Source: Agrypnia vestita | Taxonomy: Eukaryota > Arthropoda > Insecta > Trichoptera > Phryganeidae | DNA: 64,000 bases | Assembly: GCA_016648135.1 (NCBI GenBank) | Contig: JADDOH010010909.1 | Location: forward strand, 82,858 to 146,857 | Direction: 5' to 3' | Part shown: piece after piece, positions 11,720 through 22,106 of the stretch | How the letters are laid out: the number at the start of each line of letters is the position of its first letter | Position numbering within the stretch: the first letter of the stretch is position 1 | Notes under the pieces: model-generated | What the model was told of the DNA's origin: nothing | Seen by the model: the letters and a program-made list of their open reading frames with translations, nothing else | Databases searched by the model: none | Made by a program: the position numbers and the translations under genes

Positions 11720-12785
11720 ATGCACCGTAACAATAGTAATATTTAAACACCAACACCTTCAAAAAATACTCTTCACATGCTTGTTGCATTAACTAAAGGC
11801 CAACATGCACTAAGTTTCTTATCAAAAAGGATTAAGAATTTGAGTAGAGGAGAGAGGGAGATAGTGTGAGGTCTGTAGGGGATATTGATAAATCTTGGGT
11901 TTTACCAGATAATTTTAAATCAAACAGAGGACTGCAGGGGAAATATATTTTATTATTAATTAGAGGAATGTTATTTTTTTATGGCTTTACGAATACAATT
12001 TTTTTTCCATATTATTAGGTTTTAAACCTTTTTTATTAGTATGATTGAGCTCTAAGAGATGATTAAAAAATTTGGAGAAGTTATTATTACAAAGGCGTCT
12101 CGCGTATTTTTTATTCTTATGTTAAAATTACACGATGTCATGAGTTTCAAGTTAATTGACAAATCCCTGAATTATCGAAAATTAGATTTTTATATTTATT
12201 GTTTAAAAGGATTTTACCAATATAAGTATTTTTATAAAATGCAGGTCTTATGTTTTTGGGTAAGGATTTAGATACCTAATTACTTATGTTATCTACGAAT
12301 AAAATTCTTCGACATTAATTATTATCATTATGTTGTAATGTGTGGTTTTGTTAATATTTTTCTTTTTATGTGTCTTACATTATGCAATTGACTTTGTTTC
12401 TAATTGTATTTTTTTTTACATTATTACTTTTCTTTATGTATTATGACTATGTATTTTCTCTTTTTAATAAAGACATATCTTGAGGCGGGGACAGTAAATG
12501 GCTTTGTTAGAGCGGCCGTGCCACTTCGCAACGGTTTATACGACCTGTGCGATGCAACACGGTCCTGCTTGTTAGTTGAAAAAAATGTCAACTTGGAGAC
12601 ATATAAGCGGTGGGTACCATTCAGTGTGTTTATTTAATTGCGTTATTTTTTTTCTAAATAAATATTTTTATCGTCAAGCCGTCTTTTACTGAGTCCACTT
12701 GATACCCCAGTATCAATGTTTTTTAAAGATGGGTACAAAAATTTATTAAATGATTTTTATTTAAATTTTTTCTTTAATATGATAT
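11720..12785. other. Spacer with an unassigned ORF
   Basis: AT-rich. A plus-strand frame at 12480-12637 is GC-richer than its surroundings and translates to about 52 codons without a domain I recognise. No other signal. Confidence 0.3.
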
Positions 12786-12788
12786 TAA

Positions 12789-13265
12789 TCAATATATATA
12801 GAAAGAATCCCGTGTTTCCCTATCCGCCAAGTTTTCTCCACAACCAGCCACAACCACCCAGCGATGGTTATGGTGGTGGATAGCCCTTGGGGTCATATCG
12901 AAAATATGCGAGTTTCGTGGGGGTAGCTGAGCGTGGGTGGGAGTGGGTGCCGAAAATGTGCTTTCTAGCACATTTTTTTGCTATGGGAAGGCCGCAAATG
13001 CTTCAGATTGTTTCAAAATACACACGCCGACTGTGTCGGTGAGTCTAGAAGGTTCCGGATAAATCTGCTCTAGAAAGTTCTGGAAGGAGAAGATTCTAGA
13101 AAATTCCAGAAAGTTCGAAAGCCAAAGAGTGGTTGAATGTGTCGGTGTGTCTAGAAGTTAAAAAGTTCTGGAAGGAGAATGTTCTAGAAAGTTCGCGAAA
13201 GTTCTATGACGATCCAAACAATGTACTAAAAATCTACGCGTGCGAAGCCGCGCGGGCACAGCTAG
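12789..13265 (+). mobile_element. Non-autonomous Helitron carrying heat-shock-element arrays
   Basis: The 3' end is clear: hairpin at 13237-13252 (CGCG, bulged T, GC, GAA loop, GC, CGCG), then CTAG at 13262-13265 followed by T. This is the same hairpin design as in the Helitrons at 8855 and 33904. The 5' end is less certain; TC at 12789 after an A, with a TATATATAGAAAGAATCC-type start, is the best candidate. The interior contains two related segments of about 100 bases (13031-13138 and 13139-13210) rich in alternating GAA and TTC blocks (see the regulatory entry). No protein is encoded. Confidence 0.6.
13048..13204. promoter_or_regulatory. Cluster of heat-shock elements (HSF sites)
   Basis: Heat-shock factor trimers bind alternating nGAAn and nTTCn units spaced by two bases. 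Seen here: GAA-TTC (13048-13055); GAA-TTC-GAA (13073-13085); TTC-GAA-TTC-GAA-TTC with exact two-base spacing (13094-13116); TTC-GAA (13166-13173); and TTC-GAA-TTC-GAA-TTC again with exact spacing (13182-13204). Two perfect five-unit arrays are very unlikely by chance. All lie in the Helitron, so the element could move heat-inducible enhancers. Binding is inferred. Confidence 0.65.
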
Positions 13266-13269
13266 TTAA

Positions 13270-14440
13270 TTATACAGTATAACCATTATTTATTGCGATT
13301 TGCTAGATAGTATTGAGGTCTTCAATACTAACTCGATAGTGCGTAACGCTTTCTAATTTTGCCATCTCGTAACAATTTTGTCAGATAAGTATCTGACTCG
13401 AGGTCAGCTGCATCCACTTGGTTTATTGTAATCTATCAATAAAACCATAGATGTTTGCATTTTATACCAAGTAAACAACCAACATAATCCAATTTGGTAC
13501 AATTAGCCCTTAATGTTTCAAAACTGGAGAGAATTGAGGAAAATTCTTGCAGAGGTCAACTAATAGGAATGCTAATAGTGGTTAGGTTGACCTTTAACCA
13601 CCGAGAAATAATAAAAATGCTGCCTTATTAATAAATCAGACTCGTATAACACAATATTTCTAAATTAATTACAAATATAAATAAAATACTTAGTTGGCTT
13701 TATTTATAAGACCTTACTGTGCTATTTTTATCTTTAGATATCTTCCCCGTGTAAAAGGAAACGTATTTTTGTCTTGTCTCATTTCAAATATTTATTTTCT
13801 AATTAAGAATGCGAGTCAGTTACTATTCTACCTCATACTCATGCAAACTTTTGCTGAATTACTTTTCTAAGGGATCGCTGGGAATTATATCTGATTGTTT
13901 TTACTATATGCTAGCAATATCGAGAAATAACTTATGATATAACCCCTGAAGAGGAACACTATAGGTTTATTTATATATTTATCAGGGGCATGCTGTGAGA
14001 TTTATATAAACATATATTAGAAAAAAAAAATCGAATTTATAGATTCAGTGTCGCCCATAGGAGACATAGATCGACAGTTGGAAAAAAATCTCTCAAATTA
14101 ATGTTTGGCATTTAAAATTTTACAAATTAGTTTAGCTAAACCATCAATATATATTACTAGTGGTATGTTGAATCCAAATTTTTAAATATTATTTTAAGAA
14201 CTGTAAAAATATTATCATTACAGAAAAATTAACTGACCGATTATGATTATGCTAGCTGTAACTCGTCAAAAAAGACGGTACTTTCCCATGTCGGTTACTA
14301 AGGGATAAGTATTTATTTATTTTATTAAAAAAATGATAAAATAGAAAAGAATAAAATTACTATAAAGAAGTTACGGAAATTACACGGAGTTGCGACGGAC
14401 GGATGTATAGGCAACGAAATTATAATAATTGGTTTATTCT
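13270..14440. other. Spacer, no gene seen
   Basis: Ordinary AT-rich DNA. No ORF with recognisable content and no repeat boundary identified. Confidence 0.3.
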
Positions 14441-14442
14441 TC

Positions 14443-14700
14443 TTCAAACACAGCAAAATTATTTTGTGGTGACATTATAATTATAATTTATAGAAATAAA
14501 CTTTGTTTACACCACTTTTTTAATAATTAAATAACTTTTCAATATTTTGATTATCTTCGATTTTTAAATTTAAATTTTTCGAGTATACATTTGTTATCTT
14601 GACGAAGAAGCCATGGGCACTGAAATATGTCGATTTTTTTCAATAAAGAAGTGGTGTAAACAAAGTTTATTTCCGTAAATTATTATTATTATAATTGGGA
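14443..14700. mobile_element. Foldback unit with decayed hammerhead, family 4
   Basis: Inverted arms: about 14493-14520 (ATAAACTTTGTTTACACCACT) and 14645-14672 (the same on the other strand). Between them is a decayed hammerhead at 14595-14632. The left side shares TTCTTCTTCAAACACAGCAA-like sequence with 61190-61220, where a better-preserved unit of the same family occurs. Confidence 0.55.
14595..14632 (+). other. Decayed hammerhead-like motif, family 4
   Basis: TTGACGA, then GAAGCC with a damaged partner strand, then TGAAATATGTC. C3 is T and helix II is broken, so it should be inactive. Confidence 0.45.
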
Positions 14701-14902
14701 TTACCTACTCATTTTAGAATATACCATAATATTCTGTCACATATGTCACATAAATATTTTATTTCGATATTTTTTTGTATATTTGCTTGCATATATATGT
14801 ATATGATTGCATCTGCTTGTATACACTTATGATTGCAAAAATCTCGTACTTCAATGAGCGCACTGCACGATCTTGATTTGACACATTATCCATGTTGTAG
14901 TA

Positions 14903-15098
14903 CCTACAGGTCTTTTCATATAAGCTTGCAATTGAGTTAGTGTGGGTACAGTGCGTAATACGTGCATTGTTTCGTTGTGTTAAGTTAACGGACACGAGAG
15001 GCGTGTATCCGTAAACTAACACAACGAAACAATTCGCGTATTACACACTATACCCACACTAACTTAATTGCAAGCTTGTATGGAAAGACCAGACTAGG
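14903..15098. mobile_element. Foldback element, near-perfect inverted repeat
   Basis: Two arms of about 92-95 bases with a spacer of only a few bases near 14998. Left arm words: GGTCTTTTCATATAAGCTTG, GTTAGTGTGGGTACAGTG, CATTGTTTCGTTGTGTTA. The right arm repeats them inverted with about a dozen differences. As RNA it would form one long hairpin. A fragment of the same element lies near 1525-1555. Confidence 0.75.
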
Positions 15099-15779
15099 TG
15101 CGAACTTCTGTATTGATAATTAATAATTTTAATTGCGTGAATGAATGCAATATTATTCAATAAACAAATTACAATGTTCTGATAGTCCCAGTGTTACCAT
15201 TATTTTTTTTGGCAAAATTTTATTTTCTACTTTTTAGTCTTAGTCACAACCTAAATTAAACTTCTCGGCATTTTAAATTTTATTAAATATAATATTTATA
15301 TTTTTTATGTAGATGTATATAATTCTTTTAAATTATTTTTTGGTCATTTTTACACAAAGTGATACCATAAAATACTCAAAATAAGAACACATTTCTCTTA
15401 CTACTCTAAAAGAGTCAGAGACTCGTGTATGGGGAAGGAGTTAAGGTATGAATTTACTATTTATAACTTATTAATATTTACATCTTACAATTTAATATGA
15501 AGCATGAACAATGTCCGATAAAATAATGTGTCTGCACTTCAAATATTTTTTTTTGATAAAACAGATTTTGTAAAATTAATGAGTGTTTGTTATTCAGGAA
15601 GTTGGTCAAAATTAACTACAAGTTTCCTCGCTGACAAACAAGTGAACTAAAGTATAAGCATGTAAAAATACATAACTATACTTTAATCAAATAATGTATA
15701 TTTCCACAAGAAATGCAAAATAAACTTAAAGATAAATTACATAAGTGTCACAGAGATAAAAATATTTATATGGAAATGC

Positions 15780-15985
15780 GTATGGTAGTCTTTATAAGGT
15801 GCCCCAGGGCGTACGACATGTACGAGCTGGCTTACGTAATCACTCTACACAACGTTCACAATACAATTCTTTGTTTCTATGAGACTTCTGTAATTTATCT
15901 TAATTAATAAATATCCCTTTGTGGATAGAATTATGTAATTGTGTTCTCGGAATATACATATAAAAATATTGTTAGAAAGAATAAA
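15780..15985 (+). repeat. Family B interspersed repeat (partial)
   Basis: Carries the 3' block of family B (TATGAGACTTCTGTAATTTA and GTGTTCTCGGAATAT). The upstream part differs from other copies. Confidence 0.5.
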
Positions 15986-16044
15986 CGATTTTACTGCAAT
16001 AAGAGATTTTTAGTTAACTTAGTAAAAACCACTACCAGATTTTA

Positions 16045-16086
16045 GGTCTACCGGTTTCGAGACGTACCCGTTTCTTCCTCAGAACC
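16045..16086 (-). ncRNA. Hammerhead-like motif, family 2
   Basis: Minus strand: stem I GGTT/GACC (one G-U), CTGAGGA (16076-16082; position 7 is free in the consensus), helix II GAAAC/GTCTC with one mismatch and loop GGGTAC, GAAA (16055-16058), palindrome ACCGGT, cleavage base A. All core bases are present. Activity is possible; helix II is weaker than in the copy at 41755. Confidence 0.65.
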
Positions 16087-16258
16087 AACACTACCCTTCT
16101 ATATTCACAACACTATACACCAGATTCGTGAATGATCTGTAGACTAGTAGTGCATGCTTGTTTCTGACAAGATTAACACGCATGTGATCAATATTGGTGA
16201 AAGTTTAACAATACTATGGTTGCGGTGTATAGTGTTGTGAATATAGTAGTGTAGTGTT

Positions 16259-16307
16259 GGTCCTGACAAGAGACGAAGAGACGGGTACGTCTCGAAACTG
16301 GTATACC
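16259..16307 (+). other. Hammerhead-like motif with 7-base insertion, family 2
   Basis: Stem I GGTC/TACC, then CTGAC interrupted by an inserted AAGAGAC (16268-16274) before GA and the normal helix II GAGAC/GTCTC and GAAAC. The insertion duplicates the start of helix II and splits the CUGANGA box, so this copy should be inactive. Confidence 0.55.
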
Positions 16308-16339
16308 TAAAATCTGAAAGTGGTTTCTAATAAGTTAAC

Positions 16340-18220
16340 TAACAATCTGTTATAATGTCTAACCACAAAGTTAATGCTTTAAATATTAATAATATTAATG
16401 ATTTTACTGCAGTTCCATAAACGTGGGTATAAGGCATTCTCTGTAAAAACATCAATTCCATACAAAAATGCACTATTGATATAGTAAACCATCCATCGAT
16501 GAAGCAATTTCCTGCTAGCATTAAATTTGTACCGGATCTCGTATGGAATCAGTTTTTAAATTAATATAATACGGCTGATTCTCTTTTAACATCCGCATTT
16601 TAATACAAATATGGTATGCATTTTAACATGTTTTTAAATCCGGAAATATTCTTAATGGATAAACATTAATAAATTTTGAATATTTACGTCACGAAAAAGT
16701 TGACAGAAATATAGCCGGCTAAATAATGTTAAAAACGACTAACACATCATGCGCTAAAAGAAATGAGGGATATGTCAAAAAAATAAATATATGAAATAGT
16801 TTTTGGCGGGTTTACGATGATGTATCGGATTTGTTGATGCAGAAGTGTGAAAGGAAGATTCCCACTCTACCAGAAGAATCTTGCGGTTTTTAATGTATTG
16901 AATGGCATGGCAAATAAAACAGACACAGTAAAATGCTAATGAAATGATACTCACCAAAGTTCATTTCATATCTTTTCAGGCGGAATGGTTTACAGGATTA
17001 ATTTTTGTTACTAGGTTCAATGATGAATTGTCTGATTGATTGGAAATGAAAAAATATCTGTCACCGGCTTCTGATTGGCTGGACCCGCTATGCTTTCTAT
17101 GATCTCGAGCATATTGGAAGCTTCGATTACCACAAATTGATTGTTATTATTTCTCATCAGCTCTAAAAAGTATTACCGTTACAAACGCAGATATTTTGTT
17201 CATAAAGTTATAATATTGTAACTATATGTGCGAAAGAATATAAGTCGGGCTTGCTGTCATATCACACTCCTAGTCTATTTAAAAAAGGACTCTCCTAGGC
17301 ACATTTTTGGCTGAAGAAGACCACAACAGTAAAACGATGCGATGTATTTTTCTGGAGATTTCCTGGAGGTAAATGTGAAGGCGAACCAGGATGGTGACTT
17401 GTGGAGGTGCAGGAATGAAGCCGTGTTTCATAAGATTGAGAGGATCAAAAGTTAAACCTGATAAGGAGAAGAAAACAGGATAATAAGACGTACCACAACC
17501 AATCAATTTGTTAAAGACATACTTGTTAAAAACCAACTTTAACACTTTTGCACGCAAAAGATGAAAGTTTCTAGAACCAAACGTTTCAGAGTCTCAAACA
17601 AACTTTTACTGATCTTTTGAAGCAAAATGATTTGCTAATAAATACATGGACACCATAAGAGCTCACGTAACTAAACTTTTAATGGGATAACTTTTTACCT
17701 GAAAGGTTTTAGAGCACCTTTAAAGCCTATTGGAGTATTAATAATTGTAATATCTACTTAGAAAATAGCTTCACAACATCATAATGGCTTAACTTAAGTG
17801 TACATTGATAACCTTTAATGCAGTATAGTATTTAGGCATTGTATTGGATCAATACTCAATTAGGATCATGTTCACAAAGTACTTTGTATTACTTACTGCT
17901 TTCAAATAATCCTATTAGCTTTAAAGTAAACAAACCTGATTTAAAACTAAGCATTACGTGGGATAACGCTTAATCCATAGAAAAGTTATGAAATACTTTG
18001 GCACCTAATTGACAGAATAAAATAAATTTTGGAAATATGTAATTTGAATAATATCTTTTATACAATAATTTATTTTGAAAAAATACAAACGAGGTTTGAA
18101 ATAATACTAAAACAGATTGGTAATGCAACGTAATAGACAAATGTATACCTCTCAAAATGATATTTGATTTAATATCTATCAAAAAATATAATAACCTTTC
18201 CTGGACGCATGTTTGACTTC
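16340..18220. other. Spacer, no gene seen
   Basis: AT-rich DNA. A minus-strand frame of 92 codons at 17279-17557 has a non-repetitive composition, but I recognise no domain and it has no close copy in the window. Confidence 0.3.
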
Positions 18221-18224
18221 CCAT

Positions 18225-18330
18225 ATTAGTTCATAAATGCCGCTGCTTCTGTCGAACTATAAATTGACGCTAGATGGCGTTGGTTAAGCATGAGTCAGAC
18301 TGCGCCTGCGCCGGCGGGAAGAAATATATT
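18225..18330 (-). repeat. GC-rich repeated block, copy 2
   Basis: Inverted copy of 4153-4250: AAATGCCGCTGCTTCTGTCG, GCTAGATGGCGTTGG, GCGCCGGCGGGAAGAAATAT on the plus strand. Confidence 0.6.
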
Positions 18331-18764
18331 TGAACATTGTAACAATTGCTCTGGTTTTTTTGATTGCAATGAACGGACATGTAAATGTTATAATCATTTT
18401 TTTTTCCGAGATTTCACCAGTTCATATTCTTTTCGCGTACTATTTGTGACATGGAAGAACCAAAATACTTCTCAAGATCCTTGTGACCGGAGAAGTTCGA
18501 CTGCCTTCGAAGTTGAAGAGGATAAATAGTCTATTACAGGTCAGTGGTCATTTGTGGACGTATTTGGTTTACTCATGTATGTTTTTCAGAGAGAAAAAAC
18601 GTAATTTGACATTTTTTTGCATGATTATCATATTGAGAGGTAATTATTGAATATTAAATTCACCAGCGGATGGCTATTTACACGCCGTCCGCCTACATTG
18701 AAATAAGATCATTTAAAGAAAAAAATCTATTTTTAAAACTACACTAAAAAATCAAGCATTTTTA

Positions 18765-18975
18765 AGGTAATGACAGCATTTTATATCTACAATCTTGCAC
18801 CAGATCATGCATGGAAAGATTGCCAAAGGTCGGGATACTGGAAGAAGGAGAACATCATGGCTGAGAAACAAAACAGCGTGGCTGAAGAATGGAACAGGAT
18901 GAATGAAACAGTGGTCTGGCTGGTCTACTGTAGAGTTATTCCGGGTCGTAGTAAATCAACTGATGAGTAGAAAAT
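18765..18975 (+). pseudogene. LINE C-terminus (RTE-like), frameshifted
   Basis: Plus-strand remnant of the same LINE family as 1085-1470. One frame gives NDSILYLQ; after a shift, GRDTGRRRTSWLRN is readable, then WLKN, an in-frame stop, and QWSGWSTVELFRVVVNQLM. This matches the known family order GRRxPGRRRxSWLKNLRQW...ELFRxAVN. One frameshift and one stop make it non-functional. Confidence 0.65.
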
Positions 18976-19199
18976 TAAAAAAAAAAGAACGACTAAGTAG
19001 ATAAATGTTTGGAAAGAAGGAAAGGTTCAAAGAAAAATCTTGCTTTTAACAAACATTGTCCTAATTGCCGCGGAACAAACTGCCGGCCGCGCGACCCATG
19101 TCAAAAATTTACCGAAATTACGTTATTTTCTATAAAACTGTATAAATATAATGATTGATTGTCATATATAAATAAACAGACGATATAAGAAAATGTTTT

Positions 19200-19390
19200 C
19201 CTTTCTTTTAACTCGTGAAACTTTTCAGGCAAACTCGTGGCGACGGTAAAAATGATCTAACAATTTTTTGCTTAAAAAATTTTAGATTTTTCGAAATTTT
19301 AACATTTATAACTTATTTAGTTTTCGAACCCGACGCGTAGAGTAGGCGCAAAACCTGTTTCAATGAGAAAGGGAGTATAATAAAAAATGT
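19200..19390 (-). repeat. Family A TIR repeat (short copy)
   Basis: Minus-strand copy of the family A repeat described at 33571. It has the CTCATTGAAACAGGTTTTGC start, AAATTGTTAGATCATTTTTA and GTCGCCACGAGT, but the middle (TGCAAAGTTTCAG to the cagacgc word) is deleted. Confidence 0.65.
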
Positions 19391-19814
19391 CTGCTTCCTT
19401 TTTATCTGGTCCTCTGCGGATCTTCACTATTTTGGATTAGAGTAAGCGAGTGGTTAAAGAACTTTGCCTTCTTGTGTTGTAGTTTTCGCCTTCCATCTTC
19501 ACAGATAACGTCACGACTGACAAGTTTTCTCGCATCTTTTTCAATACCATTGGTCGATTTTCTTTGAAGTTTTCCACATGGTCGTGTCCTTTGGGGTTTC
19601 CGGTGCAATGCCACATATGGAAGCGTTGGAAGAGGAATTCTTTGGGCATGTCTGGCCCAGCGATCTTCAGTGCAGCCACGAAATCTGGATCGTTGATCAT
19701 GGTCCTGTAAATAAATTTGATGTCATTATAAATGTATGTGTATGTGTATTCATTGTCTTATTGTTATGGTATATATTATTTTAATTATTTAATAGCTCTT
19801 CTTTTATCTGTTTA

Positions 19815-19838
19815 AACATCATCATCATCATCATTCTT
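19815..19838 (+). repeat. Simple repeat (ATC)n, LINE tail
   Basis: Short ATC microsatellite. On the minus strand it is an ATG repeat placed just after the LINE C-terminus at 19843-20267, where RTE-type LINEs carry their microsatellite tail. Confidence 0.6.
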
Positions 19839-19842
19839 GGCA

Positions 19843-20267
19843 CTACAACCCTCGGTGGGTCTTGGCCTCCTCAATAATTTTCCTCCACTCATCTCCGTCC
19901 AGTGCCAGCTCTCTCCGGTTTCGAAGCTCTAAGGCAGAGATATCGTTGAGGACGTTGTCACTCCATCTTAGTTTCGGCCTTCCTAAGCTCCTTCGCCCTA
20001 TTGGCCTTGAGTTCAGCAGGGACTTTGGTGCTTGATGCTCGGGCATTCTCTCCACATGACGCAGCCAACGAAATCTTCCCAGTTTTATAAATTTTGTGAC
20101 GTTTGGCTCCTTAAATAGAGTAAAGAGCTCATTGTTGTAACGTCTGCGCCAAAGTCAATTTTCTAGAACCGGTCCGAAGATACACCTCAAAATTTTCCTT
20201 TCAAAAACGTCCAGTGCTCGCTCGTTCCTCTTAGTTAGTACTATCTTTTTATAATATGCTTCAATAT
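19843..20267 (-). pseudogene. LINE ORF2 C-terminus, one in-frame stop
   Basis: Minus-strand frame from about 20267 down to a stop at 19843. It reads YKKIVLTKRNERALDVFERK, then IFGPV, LGRFRWLRHVERMPEHQAPK, RRSLGRPKLRWSDNV, EWRKIIEEAKTHRGL. This is the classic C-terminal segment of an insect LINE (GHVERM... GRPRKRW... EEAKTHRGL). A single TGA at 20155-20157 replaces what is normally a tryptophan codon (in L-W-R-R-R). The reading frame is otherwise intact over about 140 codons, so the insertion is relatively young. It is truncated at its 5' side. Confidence 0.8.
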
Positions 20268-20595
20268 GTAACCTATATGTAACGTGTAATTTATATGGCG
20301 GTTCAGGTCTTCCACTTACAACCTGGTTATGCTAGAATAAACATTTTTTCATTATTATTATTTTATTTATTTTTAATAATATTATTATAATAAATGTATA
20401 TATTATATTTAGTCTAAATGCCTTCTTAATGTTCATCAAATTTACTCGTAAGAATTCCTCAAAGGTATTTTTTAATATGTTTCTATTTCATTGAAAACGG
20501 ATATCTATTATTTTTATTTTTTATACATAATAGAAATGCAAACACGACAAAAGTGTCGCACGAATATTCTTGTTTATTTTAAAATAAAGCTAATC

Positions 20596-20670
20596 ACTTG
20601 TGCTATGAGAATAGAACTAGCTTGCTGGAATCCTAAAACGGAGCTCAAACCACTGACCACTGGATCACTT
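20596..20670 (-). repeat. Possible tRNA-like SINE relic
   Basis: Minus strand: AGTGGTCAGTGGTTTGA resembles box A, and AGTTCTATTCTC 45 bases later is a weak box B. Flanking words (CTTGTTTATTTTAAAATAAAGC on the plus strand) resemble the flank of the 5125 relic. Weak call. Confidence 0.35.
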
Positions 20671-20916
20671 GGATACTATTTTGAATTGGTTTAATTCACA
20701 TAACAATGATAATAATCTACATTGGTTCATAGCTAAAATTATGATCCTACATACATAACAATTTTTTTTTAGGTACCTAATCTCTTCTCTTCTCGCAGTA
20801 AAAAATTAATCTTTATTATATTTGGTTTGTTACAAAAAAAAAAAAAATATAAAATTTTAATGTTCAAAACCAAAAATGTCAACAAAAAAAAAATTTTCTA
20901 CCGTAAAAAAAAAATT

Positions 20917-20989
20917 CGATCCTGCCAGGATTCGAACCTGGCATCTTCTGATCCGCAGTCAGACGTGTTATTCGTTGCGCCACGGGACC
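20917..20989 (-). tRNA. tRNA-Arg-like gene or pseudogene, anticodon GCG
   Basis: A 73-base minus-strand sequence has tRNA form: acceptor GGTCCCG against CAGGATC (one G-T, one C-A mismatch), anticodon stem TCTGA/TCAGA perfect with loop CTGCGGA (anticodon GCG), T stem CCAGG/CCTGG perfect with loop TTCGAAT, discriminator G. Box B GGTTCGAATCC is perfect. The D stem is poor (GCGC against ACAC), and box A ends in A instead of G. T runs follow within a few bases, as for Pol III termination. Animals decode CGN arginine codons with ACG, TCG and CCG anticodons, so GCG probably arose from TCG by mutation. Most likely a tRNA pseudogene or SINE source. Confidence 0.55.
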
Positions 20990-21717
20990 CGATAAGAAAC
21001 GGCAAAATTATTGTATACAAATAGAAATCATCATCCAAATGCAGAAACGTACGACATTGGTTGGCGTAATTAATATTATAGATATTACCCATGTAAATAA
21101 AACTTACACAAAAACTTATTAAAATTTTAAGCTTTGGTTGTATATTTCTAAACAAATATTTGCAATAATATTGATACTGTGATGATATTGAATAATATCG
21201 AAACACTTTTTTAACAAACGACAACTTTTCAATTATTTTAAATATGATCAAAGCGACCCATAAAATTCCAGAATTTACAACTATCGAAACTTTTAACGAA
21301 CTGAGCGGGGCACTATTTCCTGCATGATATTACCCCCCCATCAAATCGGACAAATTTCGGTGTTCGGCGCCACGCCACTGCGATCCGATACTTTATGCAT
21401 GCGCCGCCGCTTAGAGCCGAAACTTTGTTTTAAAATTCACATTTCAATAAATTTATCAGCCACCCCGCCGAGCGCGCCACTGGAATAAACGAGGATTCGC
21501 CGAAAATAATCCATCGCCAGAAATTCGTCGAAAATAGACAAAAGAAATTTTTCTGCACGAGAATTATTGTTTAAGATATCCAAAAGCGCCTTCGAAATAC
21601 GTTAATAAAACATTAGGTTATCCCATAAGTCTTTGTTTTTGTTCTTCAAAAATTAAAGAATTGTTACGGATATTTTTTGCGAACCGCATGTTTTTCCAAG
21701 AGGCAATGTACAGGTCG

Positions 21718-21761
21718 TTCTCCTGATGACGTTGAATACGACTTCAACGAAACGTCGAGAA
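21718..21761 (+). ncRNA. Hammerhead ribozyme, intact core (family 7)
   Basis: Stem I TTCTC (21718-21722) pairs perfectly with GAGAA (21757-21761). C3-A9 box CTGATGA at 21723-21729. One extra base C (21730), then helix II GTTGAA/TTCAAC (six perfect pairs, loop TACGAC). GAAA at 21749-21752, helix III palindrome ACGT, cleavage base C at 21756, giving the preferred GUC triplet. Every conserved hammerhead base is present. Helix III is only two pairs with no loop, so cleavage may need a dimer. No coding remnant is adjacent; a C-rich unit repeat is not obvious either. Confidence 0.75.
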
Positions 21762-22065
21762 TTGTTTCTCGGAAAAACAAACGGTTCGTATTAAATATCT
21801 GTAACCATTTACAGTTAAATATGAATAAACTTAACTCTTTAATAATTAAAGATATTTTAAGTCTTGTATGTTTAACAACGGTAGTCACACCATGAGTGAT
21901 GATTTTTAAAAATTTATACATGGATTTTGTGTTTAATTTGTAGAATTACATATTTATTTTTAGCGAAATTTAAAATTATTTAAATTTTAATAATAATTAT
22001 TAATGAAATTTAAAATGAATTAAATTTTAATAAATATTATTATTAAGTTCTGCGGGTTAACTATT

Positions 22066-22106
22066 TTTAGTGTGACAGCTGTTTCGGCTTTCAAGGCCAT
22101 TATCAA
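22066..22106 (-). other. Decayed hammerhead-like motif, family 3 (inverted copy)
   Basis: Minus strand: TTTGATAA, GGCC/GGCT-type hairpin, CCGAAAC, ACAGCTGT palindrome then C. Same changes in the CUGANGA box as the copy at 878, and the flanking TTAACCC and AGAA words match too. Confidence 0.5.

Larger units (their letters stand above)
16020..16330. mobile_element. Head-to-head pair of hammerhead units, family 2
   Basis: About 16020-16125 and 16210-16330 are inverted copies of one unit: GTGTATAGTGTTGTGAATA, then TAGTGTTGGT, hammerhead core, GTAGACCTAAAATCTG, AGTGGTTT. The 85 bases between are unrelated. This is the arrangement expected from Penelope-type partial terminal repeats or from retrozyme-like insertions; no coding sequence remains. 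Confidence 0.65.

Noticed and set aside
14275..14300. GTCAAAAAAGACGGTAC as another hammerhead.
   Set aside because: No CUGANGA box and no GAAA after a hairpin.
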